From Desulfobacca sp. (GTDB lineage: Bacteria; Desulfobacterota; Desulfobaccia; Desulfobaccales; Desulfobaccaceae), in NCBI GenBank assembly GCA_020725545.1, contig DYEV01000032.1, positions 80,628-144,627 of the forward strand: a stretch of 64,000 bases of DNA, read 5' to 3'. The notes beneath the pieces were generated by a model. It searched no databases, was not told the DNA's origin, and saw only the letters and a list, made by a program, of their open reading frames with translations. Both the position numbers and the translations under genes were made by a program. Position 1 is the stretch's first letter, and every line of letters begins with the position of its first letter. Shown one piece after another: positions 1 through 7,894 of the stretch.

Positions 1-2
1 AG

Positions 3-188
3 GAACTGGAGCAGGCCGCAGCTAAAGCCGGGTATGTGGCAGCCTTCAGCATTGAACGCCGGTTGGCCAACCCCTCGGAGCGTATCATGGCCCAACCCCG
101 TTACATGATTACCGAAGCCGATAAAAGCAAGAATTTTGTAGCTTTTGTCAGCGGTAAAGTCAGCGAAAAAGGCCCCCGGACATACTGA
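3..188 (+). CDS. C-terminal part of an unknown protein (cut by window edge)
   Basis: An open frame enters from the left edge and stops at TGA 186-188, giving about 61 codons. The visible tail is charged and soluble-looking, ends KGPRTY, and has no membrane segment or motif I recognise. The next gene starts about 108 bases downstream, past a G-rich hairpin, so the two may be separate units. Function is unknown. Confidence 0.5.
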   Translation, partial: ELEQAAAKAGYVAAFSIERRLANPSERIMAQPRYMITEADKSKNFVAFVSGKVSEKGPRTY

Positions 189-210
189 CAGGTTGATGCC
201 ATAGTGCTTT

Positions 211-250
211 CGGGGAGGGGGCAGGGGGAGTTGGCCCCTGGCCCCTCCAT
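211..250. repeat. G-rich hairpin repeat, copy 1
   Basis: GGGGAGGGGGC is followed shortly by GGCCCCTGGCCCCTCC, so the segment can fold into a strong hairpin. It resembles segments at 28869-28900, 39793-39830 and 53109-53144. It lies between two plus-strand genes. With no T-tract it is a poor intrinsic terminator. Confidence 0.5.
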
Positions 251-296
251 CACAAGATCTTTCAACTGACCTGCCATTCTGACAGGAGATATGGCG

Positions 297-1553
297 ATGA
301 TCAAATTGCTCTGGGCTGTGCTTCTTCTCCTCCCGCTGTGGGCTCCTGCCGACGTTTTGGCGGTTACGGGACGGGTGTTGGATGCCAAGACCCAGGCCCC
401 CATTGCCAGGGCCTTTGTGGCCATGGGTGAGCAGGGAGTTTGGACTGACCAGGAGGGGCGTTTTCAACTGGACGCCGCCGGTGCGACTATCAAAGTCAAG
501 GCACCCGGCTATCAGCGCCGGGAGGTGCCGCTGGCGGGCCAAGCCGAAGCTGAGATCACCTTGGAGCCCTTCCACGTCAAGGCCTTGTATCTCACCGTCT
601 ATGGCGTGGCCGTGCCCCGCATCCGGGAGGCGGCCATTGCTGCAGTAGAACGCAACAACATGAATGCCCTGGTCATCGACATCAAGGGCGACCGCAGTTT
701 TATCCCTTTCCCGGTGGACATCCCTTTGGCCAAAGAGGTGGGGGCGCAGAATACCATCCTGGTCAAAGATATGAAGGCCATGGTCGCGGCCCTGAAAGAG
801 AAAAACCTCTACCTCATTGCCCGCATCGTCGTCTTTAAAGACAACCTGCTGGCCACCGCCAAACCGGAGTGGGCCGTGCGGACCAAAGGCGGGGCCATCT
901 TCAAGGATCGGGAGCGCCTCCGCTGGATTGACCCCTTTCGCCGGGAGGCCTGGGACTATAATATTGCCGTGGCCAAAATCGCCGCAGAATTGGGCTTTGA
1001 CGAAGTGCAGTTCGACTATGTCCGCTTCCCCGACAACCGGGGCACGGGCTATTCCCAGCCGGTCAATGAAAACACCCGCACCGCCACCATCACCGCCTTC
1101 CTGGAGACGGCCTACCAGGCCCTAATCCCCTACAATATCATGGTGGGAGCCGATATCTTCGGCTATGTCTGCTGGAATACCAACGACACCGACATCGGCC
1201 AGAAGATCGCCCCCATCGTCAACGCCATCGACGTGGTCTGCCCCATGGTCTATCCTTCGGGCTACAACTGGGGCATCCCCAACTACCGCAATCCGGTGAA
1301 ACATCCCTACGAAATCGTTTATCTCTCCCTGAAGCGGGCCCAAGAGCGGACCGGCGTTTCGCCCCTGCGCTTCCGGCCCTGGCTCCAGGCCTTCCGGGAC
1401 TATGCCTACGGTGGCGGCGACTTTACCGAAGAACGCATGCGCATCCAGATCCAGGCGGCCCAGGACTTCGGCGCCAGCGGCTTCATGTTCTGGAACCCCC
1501 GGAATATCTATCCCACCGGGGTGTTCGCCGTGTCTACTGGAAAGAGGGAGTAG
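297..1553 (+). CDS. Putative glycoside hydrolase, DUF4015-type, with N-terminal carboxypeptidase-regulatory-like domain
   Basis: The start at 297 (MIKLLW) is preferred over ATG 291 because AGGAG at 284-288 lies 8 bases upstream of 297 but only 2 from 291. Residues 1-22 form a signal peptide. Residues 23-90 look like a beta-sandwich CarboxypepD_reg-like domain (VTGRVLDAKTQAPIARA). The rest matches the DUF4015 'putative glycoside hydrolase' family, a TIM-barrel-type domain, with FDEVQFDYVRFP and VCPMVYPSGY as hallmark stretches. It is probably an exported or periplasmic polysaccharide-active enzyme, but substrate and activity are not established for the family. It appears monocistronic. Confidence 0.8.
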   Translation: MIKLLWAVLLLLPLWAPADVLAVTGRVLDAKTQAPIARAFVAMGEQGVWTDQEGRFQLDAAGATIKVKAPGYQRREVPLAGQAEAEITLEPFHVKALYLTVYGVAVPRIREAAIAAVERNNMNALVIDIKGDRSFIPFPVDIPLAKEVGAQNTILVKDMKAMVAALKEKNLYLIARIVVFKDNLLATAKPEWAVRTKGGAIFKDRERLRWIDPFRREAWDYNIAVAKIAAELGFDEVQFDYVRFPDNRGTGYSQPVNENTRTATITAFLETAYQALIPYNIMVGADIFGYVCWNTNDTDIGQKIAPIVNAIDVVCPMVYPSGYNWGIPNYRNPVKHPYEIVYLSLKRAQERTGVSPLRFRPWLQAFRDYAYGGGDFTEERMRIQIQAAQDFGASGFMFWNPRNIYPTGVFAVSTGKRE

Positions 1554-1741
1554 GAGAGAAGAAGAGCAGGGAAAAGAGCAAAAGAGAACAGCGGCGTCGC
1601 CTCTGCGGGGGCACCCAGAGCGGCATACTGCGCCCCGGTCCGAAGCAACCGGCCGGTCTTGACCTGCCGTGAACGGCTCGCAAGTGCCATCCCCCCTCAA
1701 GGGGCACAGACTTTCTGGTCTGCGCTAAATTCTATCCTCAT

Positions 1742-1765
1742 AAAAAAAGGGGGGTTGCCCCCCCT
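1742..1765 (-). terminator. Intrinsic terminator for the 1795-2358 gene
   Basis: Read on the minus strand, GGGGGG-CAA-CCCCCC is followed by a run of seven T, about 30 bases after the stop codon of the minus-strand gene. This is a standard Rho-independent terminator layout. Confidence 0.75.
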
Positions 1766-1794
1766 CTGTTACAACTACCTTGGCTGGAGAATCA

Positions 1795-2358
1795 TTACGG
1801 TCTGTTGGCCAGGGCCAGTTTCTGACCTTCCAGGAAAGCCCGGGCGCCCACGAGGCCGCTTTCCACACCCTTGTTTACCATGGTGCTGGGGGCGCTGGTG
1901 TCTTTGTCCAGACCTTTGGCCCGCAGGGCGTCATTATTGGATTTCATGCCTTTTTCAATGGCCTGCAGTCCTTCCTGAACCATCCGGCCACCCTCTACGA
2001 AGGTGTCCAGGCAGCGATACTGACCTTCCAGGTTCCGGTTGGCCACGCAGACTTTCCATTCCTGCTGTCCCTGATCCAGAAGGGCCATACCTTTTTTGGC
2101 CATGTCCAAGCCATCGGTGATGACCTTGTTGCCGGCGGTGACATCAGGCAGGCAGCCTTTGTCGGTGCAGATCTGGACATACTGTTTCATACCCTGTTCC
2201 ACCGTATTCACACCTTCTCTCATGGTGTCACGGGCTTTGAGCATCATTTCCACGCCCTTGGCAAACAGGGCCGGATCTTTGGCAGCCGAGGCCGGCAGAG
2301 CCGAGAAAGCCAACGCCACAACGGCTACGATGATGGCACATTTTGCAAACAATTTCAT
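1795..2358 (-). CDS. Exported helical protein of unknown function
   Basis: The ATG at 2358 is chosen because GGAGG sits 7 bases upstream, whereas the alternative ATG at 2364 is too close. The 187-residue product begins with a clear signal peptide (MKLFAKCAIIVAVVALAF, cleavage after ASA). The mature part is mostly helical, with heptad-like phrases (FAKGVEMMLKARDTM, TVEQGMKQYVQIC, MVQEGLQAIEKGMK) and three cysteines that could form periplasmic disulfides. I recognise no family. It stands alone, with its own terminator at 1742-1765. Confidence 0.75.
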   Translation of the reverse strand: MKLFAKCAIIVAVVALAFSALPASAAKDPALFAKGVEMMLKARDTMREGVNTVEQGMKQYVQICTDKGCLPDVTAGNKVITDGLDMAKKGMALLDQGQQEWKVCVANRNLEGQYRCLDTFVEGGRMVQEGLQAIEKGMKSNNDALRAKGLDKDTSAPSTMVNKGVESGLVGARAFLEGQKLALANRP

Positions 2359-2995
2359 TCCCATTCCTCCTTTTGTTTTTCCCCACCATACGGTGGATAA
2401 TGATGACATGGCCATAATACTTCCTCTGCTGAGGATAATCAACCTTTTTCTGTTTACGCGAAAAATTTATTTTCGATGTCTAAGAGTAAAAACAACGCAG
2501 TTACTGAGGGGGAAGGCAAACTAACCATATTATCTCTTATCGGCTGGCGCAACTTTGTGAATAAGGAAAAACAACTAGAACTTTGCGGTGCGATTGGTTT
2601 TTTCAGGTCTGGCTGTGCCTTCACACAATGTTCAGAGCTATGGCGCGGGAAAAAAGAACTCGTTAACAGTGGTTGGGTCATCATTTGGATGCCCTAACAA
2701 TAGCATCTTTCCAACATTATTTCAAGGTTTTTTTGCCGCCCGATAAAAATATTCCAGGTTTTTTTTAGCTCTTGAGGCCGCCAACCCTCAGGGGCAGCCA
2801 AGGGCCAGCGGCTCAAGTCCCCCGTTCTGGGTGTGGAGCTGGATGCTATTGCAAAACCCCCTCACTCAGTCCTCGCCCCCTGCCAGGGAGAGAGGAGATT
2901 AAGGAATTAACAGGATATCTTCTGTCAGCAATCCACCCTTCCCGAAAAGGGATTTTGGAACAAGTTCTACACGGCTGATGTGGGCCGGCAACAGG
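2359..2995. other. Intergenic stretch, no convincing gene
   Basis: This 637-base AT-richer region lies between two minus-strand genes. A 73-codon plus-strand frame (2476-2697) has no ribosome site or recognisable motif. Around 2848-2897 lies a degenerate pyrimidine-rich stretch (TTGCAAAACCCCCTCACTCAG) of the kind often seen as scattered repeat remnants. I see nothing else. Confidence 0.4.
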
Positions 2996-3517
2996 TTACT
3001 GACCCAAGACCTGCTGAAGGGCCTGGATCACCTCCTCGTAGTTGGGTTCGTTGGTCACTTCCGGAACAAGTTGGACGTACTGGATAACCCCCTGCCGATC
3101 AAGAATAAAGACAGCCCGGGCTAAGAGGCGCAGTTCTTTAATCAACACCCCGAAGGCTTGGCCAAATGCGGCCTCCCGGTGATCCGACAAGGTTTTGACC
3201 TTGTCCACGCCGGCGGCGCCACACCACCGCTTCTGGGCAAAGGGCAGGTCCATGCTGACCACGACGATCTGGACATCCGGACCGAAGCTGGCCGCTTCAT
3301 CATTAAATCGGCGGGTTTCAATATCACAGACAGGGGTATCCAGAGAAGGCACCGAGGTGAGTATCAGTACTTTGCCCCGCCAGTTGGCAAGTTTGACGGG
3401 GTTGAGATCATTGTCCAGGAGTTCGCACTCAGGGGCCGGCTGCCCCACTCTGACCTCAGCGCCCACCAAAGTTAAAGGATTGCCGTGAATCGTGATAATT
3501 CCTGTCCGTTCGGTCAT
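2996..3517 (-). CDS. tpx: Thiol peroxidase (Tpx, atypical 2-Cys peroxiredoxin)
   Basis: Tpx reduces hydrogen and organic peroxides with thioredoxin as electron donor. The start at 3517 (MTERTG) has GGAGGAGAG just upstream. The 173-residue product has the peroxidatic Cys64 in the family context SLDTPVCD and the resolving Cys99 in FAQKRWC, matching the Cys61/Cys95 pair of E. coli Tpx. Length is typical for the family. No partner reductase is adjacent. For an anaerobe it fits oxidative-stress defence. Confidence 0.95.
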   Translation of the reverse strand: MTERTGIITIHGNPLTLVGAEVRVGQPAPECELLDNDLNPVKLANWRGKVLILTSVPSLDTPVCDIETRRFNDEAASFGPDVQIVVVSMDLPFAQKRWCGAAGVDKVKTLSDHREAAFGQAFGVLIKELRLLARAVFILDRQGVIQYVQLVPEVTNEPNYEEVIQALQQVLGQ

Positions 3518-3810
3518 GTTGCCTCTCCTCCTGGGCTGCTCACCAGCCAACTAATTGGCCACTGCCGACGCTCCGGCTTGGCTTTTGGTAACATGAAATT
3601 AGGCACTCGGATGCTGCTTGGCAAGAGGAGGGCAAAGACAAAGGCGTTTTTTCCTGGATGACAGCGAAAAATTCCCTGGTAGAGAAAAGCCAGAGGCGGC
3701 CCCAAACGGTACCGGCAAACTCCGGTGTCTGCCGTGAGTGCCGCCTCCCTGCTGCTTGCCGATGCTGTACCAGCTCGCCAGTGAACAAAGTTTCCCGATT
3801 TAAGAACTTA

Positions 3811-4374
3811 CTACCAATACTGCCCGGCCAACCGTCGTTCTCGCTGCCAGGGCCAAGGGCGGTGCTGCCGTTCCTGGTGATAGGGCCGCATCTGCGCCCG
3901 AGGCCAGGATTGGTGTTTCTTCAGGTGGGCCTGCGGCTGAGGACGCGGACAAGAATAGCCGTCCGGCCCATGGGGACGCCCATGCTTCTTGTTGTGCCAG
4001 CGTGGTCCTGCAGGGGGATGGGAGGGGGCGCCATATCCGGGATAGGCCACCTGGCGATCATGCAGTTCCCGATACAGGCGGCGGTCGGCCTGATCCAATT
4101 TATGTTGCAGGCGGAACCTTTCCTGGGGGGTTATCCTGCCATCGGCTTGGATACGGTCCACCTGCCGTTCCAGACGCTGCTGTTCTTTGGTAAGTTTGCG
4201 GGCTTCCTGAGGGGTCAAAGCACCGCTCTGCACCCCGCGCCGAATCATCTCTTCCCGTTGGTCCAACCGCCGCTCCACATTCCCACCGTACATCTGGGCG
4301 GCTGCCAAGCCGCTGTCGATCAAGAGGCTCATAACCGCCACGCCGCTCAGACTGACGAGTTTCCACCAGTTCAT
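3811..4374 (-). CDS. Exported basic helical protein with His/Pro-rich tail, unknown
   Basis: The 187-residue product starts at an ATG with GGAGGAGACAAA upstream. Residues 1-26 form a signal peptide (cleavage near LAAAQ). Residues 30-105 are two related helical hairpins sharing the idea 'R..G.(L/I)TP.E...L': GALTPQEARKL and GRITPQERFRL. The last 75 residues are very rich in His, Pro, Arg and Trp, suggesting metal or polyanion binding. Small periplasmic proteins of this layout are common in Desulfobacterota but uncharacterised. It has no operon partner. Confidence 0.7.
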   Translation of the reverse strand: MNWWKLVSLSGVAVMSLLIDSGLAAAQMYGGNVERRLDQREEMIRRGVQSGALTPQEARKLTKEQQRLERQVDRIQADGRITPQERFRLQHKLDQADRRLYRELHDRQVAYPGYGAPSHPPAGPRWHNKKHGRPHGPDGYSCPRPQPQAHLKKHQSWPRAQMRPYHQERQHRPWPWQRERRLAGQYW

Positions 4375-4937
4375 TTTGTCTCCTCCGGTTGCTGGGTGGT
4401 TGCGTCTTGCCGTTAAGGTTTTCTGAGAAGAAACGCAAGGTTTGGGCCAAAAGCTTGGCTATGGGGATTAATTTATAATATCAATATGATATATGATCCA
4501 AGCCTTAATTTGCGGTCTTTGGGCGTCTGCCGGCCGTAGGTCTTTTGAGAAAATCAGGCTGCAAGGGAGGCCTGGAGTTCTCAGATTGACAGCGGCAGTT
4601 ATTCATTTCTCCCGGACTCTGTCAACCGAAAGAGTCCATATCCCCGGCCCATCTGTAATGTGGCCAGAAAAGAGGTCTCGCGGTTTACTTCTGCAGCAAC
4701 CGGAAACCGCAAATTGGCATAAATGTTTAGTTTTAAAGTCTTGTGGCGACGCAGCATCTTGCTGCACTTCGGGCCCTCAGGTCAAGCTGGGGCGGGCACG
4801 GAGGCCCGCCCCAATAAAAAAACTTTGACAGAAAACCAGTGGGATATGGTGACCAGGAACACCAGCGCGTCGTAGCGGCACACTATTTTCAAAGTGGAAA
4901 TCGTATGGCCACAGGAAGGTTGGATTGGGGAGACGGT
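4375..4937. other. Intergenic stretch carrying one palindromic repeat
   Basis: This 563-base region lies between two minus-strand genes. Apart from the palindrome at 4789-4812 I see no gene. The plus-strand frame 4493-4828 has no ribosome site and runs through the palindrome, so I do not accept it. Confidence 0.4.
4789..4812. repeat. GC palindrome repeat (GGGCGGGCACGGAGGCCCGCCC family), copy 1
   Basis: A perfect 9-base stem GGGGCGGGC/GCCCGCCCC surrounds ACGGAG. Related copies occur at 25628-25648 (opposite orientation) and 47241-47265. The following AATAAAAAAA gives no T-tract on the plus strand, so it does not look like a terminator in that direction. It is probably a REP-like dispersed element. 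Confidence 0.7.
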
Positions 4938-5927
4938 TCAAGGGGGCGAGCCCGCGGGCAGATCTTCATAAGCCGGCAGAACTCCTAAACCATGGGCTTT
5001 TTTGATGGCCCGGTCAACGGCCAGGCGCAGGGCCTCTTCGGCCAGCAGACCCACCACATGCAGATCGGCCCGTATCTCCGGCTGGGCCAGGACAAAGACG
5101 ATGTCGCCGTCAAAGAGGGTGTGGATGGGGGTAATAGACTTGGCCAGGCCGTTATGGCCCATCTGGGCAATTTTTTGGGCCTGCTCCCGGCTCAGGTGGG
5201 CGTTGGTGGCCACCACCCCCAAGGTGGTGTTGGGTTCGCCGAAGCGGCGCCGGACAATACCCCGGCGGATGTGGGCGGCCGTGTCCACAAACTCAAAACT
5301 GTCAGGAGCCTGGCGGGCTCCGGCAATGATCCGGCCGGTGGCATGATCTCGGACGTCGCCGAAGGCATTGACGACCACCAGGGCGGCCACCAGGAGGCCG
5401 TCCGGACCTTGCAGGCAGACGCTGCCCAAGCCGCCTTTCATGCCTTGGGGCAGGCCGAAGAGCTTGCCCACTGTGGCGCCGGTCCCCACGCCGACGCTGC
5501 CTTCGGCAACCGGTGCATCAGTTGCCTGCAGACAGGCGGCATAACCCATGGCCTTGTCGGGGCGCACTCGGCAGTTGCCCAGCGAGAGGTCGAAAATAAC
5601 TGCGGCCGGGACGGTGGGCACCCGGGTAATGGTAACGTCAAAGCCCAGGCCCCGCTCTTCCAGAAATTCCATGACGCCACCGGCTGCATCCAGACCGAAG
5701 GCGCTGCCGCCGGCCAAGAGAATGGCCTGGATTTCGTTGACAAGATGGTAACTGAGGAGGGCGTCGATCTGCCGAGTGCCGGCTGCCGAGCCCCGGATGT
5801 CGATGCTGCCCAGGGTGCCGGGCGGACAGAGAATCACGGTGCAGCCCGTCAGGTTTTTAAAATCACTGGCCTGCCCCACCAAAAAACCGGGGACGCTGGT
5901 GAGGGTGCCGCAGATTTCCGGGGTCAT
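4938..5927 (-). CDS. P1/S58 (DmpA-type) peptidase, L-aminopeptidase/D-esterase family
   Basis: The 329-residue product begins at an ATG with AGGAGGATCAGG upstream. It matches the DmpA/BapA Ntn-hydrolase family along its length: GSIDIRGSAAGTR near residue 40, LLAGGSAFGLDAA near 70, GSVGVGTGATVGK near 140, and NTTLGVVATNA near 238, where family members are self-cleaved to expose the nucleophilic Ser/Thr. Members release N-terminal residues from peptides or beta-peptides; the substrate here is unknown. There is no signal peptide, so it is cytoplasmic. It lies 16 bases after the 5944-7839 gene and is probably co-transcribed with it. Confidence 0.88.
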   Translation of the reverse strand: MTPEICGTLTSVPGFLVGQASDFKNLTGCTVILCPPGTLGSIDIRGSAAGTRQIDALLSYHLVNEIQAILLAGGSAFGLDAAGGVMEFLEERGLGFDVTITRVPTVPAAVIFDLSLGNCRVRPDKAMGYAACLQATDAPVAEGSVGVGTGATVGKLFGLPQGMKGGLGSVCLQGPDGLLVAALVVVNAFGDVRDHATGRIIAGARQAPDSFEFVDTAAHIRRGIVRRRFGEPNTTLGVVATNAHLSREQAQKIAQMGHNGLAKSITPIHTLFDGDIVFVLAQPEIRADLHVVGLLAEEALRLAVDRAIKKAHGLGVLPAYEDLPAGSPP

Positions 5928-5943
5928 CCTGATCCTCCTGCCT

Positions 5944-7839
5944 TTAGGGTGCCACCACGAATTGTCCCTGCTTGATGGTAATGATCTTGGTCACCACGTC
6001 GGCTTCCCGTTCATGATTAAATCCTTTGAAGAGACTGAATCCCGGCGGCGGCGTCTGGTGCTGCAGTTGGGAGGCCAATTCCTGGCGGCTCAAGGAAGGA
6101 TTCTGCCGTATGGTTTCGGCCAACAGACGCATGCTGCTGTACCCCTGGGCGGCCAGATAGCCCGGGGCCTGGTTGAAGCGCTGGCGAAAATCCGCTACAA
6201 AGGCCTTGGTGAGAGGATCGCCGGCACTGGCCAGAAACCCGTCGACAAACAGGAGGCCGGCAAGGAGGTCGCTCTGTTTTAAAGCGGCCGGGGTATGCAG
6301 CAGATTGGTCCCCAACAGCCGGACACCCTGGAGAGGCGTCAGGGCCAGCTCTGTGGCTACGGCCGCCGCGGCCGGGGCTTCATCAGGAATAAAGATGGCG
6401 TCGATGACCGGTCCGCCGGTGACGTTGGCTGGTATCTGGGCCAGGGTCTGGACCGCCTGGGCAATATCGCCACCGCCCTCCTGGTAGGAGGCCTGCCCCA
6501 CTAACCTGGCCGCCTGCCGGTTGATTTCGTCACCAAACTGCCGGGCCAGGGTCTGGCCATACCTGGAGTCGGGATAGAGAATGGCGAAGCGCTGCCACCC
6601 CTTAGTCGTTGTGGCGTAGCGCACCAGGGCCTGGATCATAAGGCGGTGCGTCAGGAAGTCCCGAAAGACCAGGGACCGCCCGAGGGTTACGTCTTTTTTC
6701 TGGGTTAGGGCCAGTAAGGGGAGTCCCAACCGTTGGGCTTCGGCGGCGGCGGCGTCGGCCGCAGCCGATGGCAAAAAGCCGAGGAGGGCTGTGACTTCGG
6801 GATTATCAGCCAACTCGGCCACTGCGGCGGCCACATTTTCAGCCTGCTGGCCGCAATCTTGGACAATGAGCGGCACGCCGGTTTGGGCTGCGGCCAACTC
6901 TATGCCGTTTTTCACCTGGCTGCCGGCTTCGGCGTCCTCGCCGGACAGCGGCAGCAGACAACCCACCGCCCTCGGGGTTGTGGATGTTTGGGATTTTTCT
7001 GTTCCCAAACCCAACTGCTTGGCCTGGGCTGCCTCAGGGCTGTCGGGAAAGCGCTGTTGCAAGGCTTTCAGCCAATTAGCCGCAGGCTCGGGCCGGCCGG
7101 CCTGCAGTTCCAGTTTGGCCAACTGCAGGAGCACACCGGCGCTCAAGGGGGTATCCCGATAGAGATCGGCCAGGTTCGTAAGTTCCGCCAGGCTGGCCCG
7201 GCTCAGGAGCCTGGTTTTCAGGTCCTGGAACCAATCTTCTTCGCCATAGGGGAGGTCTTTGGCCACCAGGAGGAGGCGGCTGAAGGCCTGGGTGACGTTG
7301 CCGGCCTGCAGGGAAATTTCCGTCAGCAGGGCATTGGTCTTGAAACGCAAGGCGGCCGGCAGGGTGGAGGCGCTGAGGTTTTCCAGCACCCGTTCGGCTT
7401 CCGGCAGGTTGCCCAGCTTATAGTGGGCCTGACCGACGCCGTAGCGGGCCTGCAGGGCCAGGCCGCTGTCCGTTTTCATGGTCAGGAGGGCTTCATAGCG
7501 GCGCCGGGCCTCCTGCCAATTGCCCTGGATACCATAGAGCTCGGCGGTGCGCAGCCAGGCATATTGGCCCTGGCTCTCCGGTGGCGAGCTCTGCAAGAAT
7601 TGTTCATAGCGGGCCAGGGCTTCCGCAAAACGGTGCGCCCGATAGAGCTGCTCGGCCTCCTGGAAGAGTTGCGTTGCGGTCTGACTGCTCCTCTGGGCCA
7701 GGCCGATAGAAGGCCAGGTGACCAGGACTGTCAGCAGGAACAGCCAGAGAAGCTGGCAAAAGCCGCGATCAAGAAACCGAACGCCGCCTATCTGACGCCT
7801 GTAGGCCAGAGTTCGCAACTGCCAATGGTTCGTCTTCAT
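5944..7839 (-). CDS. TPR plus periplasmic-binding-fold protein (LpoA/penicillin-binding-protein-activator-like)
   Basis: This 631-residue protein has a membrane or signal segment at residues 28-48 (LLWLFLLTVLVTWP, then SIGLAQ), so it should act in the periplasm. Residues 52-270 are TPR-like helical repeats (ARYEQFLQSSP, RRRYEALL, AERVLENL). Residues 290-625 form a type-I periplasmic-binding fold beginning VGCLLPLSG, as in Leu/Ile/Val receptors and in LpoA, the activator of PBP1a. Domain order fits the PBP-activator family best. It is not a conventional LivK, because a transport receptor would not normally carry the TPR half. It is followed by the S58 peptidase. Confidence 0.8.
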   Translation of the reverse strand: MKTNHWQLRTLAYRRQIGGVRFLDRGFCQLLWLFLLTVLVTWPSIGLAQRSSQTATQLFQEAEQLYRAHRFAEALARYEQFLQSSPPESQGQYAWLRTAELYGIQGNWQEARRRYEALLTMKTDSGLALQARYGVGQAHYKLGNLPEAERVLENLSASTLPAALRFKTNALLTEISLQAGNVTQAFSRLLLVAKDLPYGEEDWFQDLKTRLLSRASLAELTNLADLYRDTPLSAGVLLQLAKLELQAGRPEPAANWLKALQQRFPDSPEAAQAKQLGLGTEKSQTSTTPRAVGCLLPLSGEDAEAGSQVKNGIELAAAQTGVPLIVQDCGQQAENVAAAVAELADNPEVTALLGFLPSAAADAAAAEAQRLGLPLLALTQKKDVTLGRSLVFRDFLTHRLMIQALVRYATTTKGWQRFAILYPDSRYGQTLARQFGDEINRQAARLVGQASYQEGGGDIAQAVQTLAQIPANVTGGPVIDAIFIPDEAPAAAAVATELALTPLQGVRLLGTNLLHTPAALKQSDLLAGLLFVDGFLASAGDPLTKAFVADFRQRFNQAPGYLAAQGYSSMRLLAETIRQNPSLSRQELASQLQHQTPPPGFSLFKGFNHEREADVVTKIITIKQGQFVVAP

Positions 7840-7894
7840 AAAATTATTTTATCAATTTGTCTAAAGGGTTGCCAGCAATAGTTGGGAGTGGCTC

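Noticed and set aside
3658..4416. 252-codon plus-strand ORF
   Set aside because: Antisense to the exported His/Pro-rich protein gene, which has a good ribosome site and signal peptide.
4992..5975. 327-codon plus-strand ORF
   Set aside because: Antisense to the S58 peptidase gene; composition is a mirror artefact.
6733..7881. 382-codon plus-strand ORF
   Set aside because: Shadow of the LpoA-like gene; Gly/Gln-rich product with no domain.
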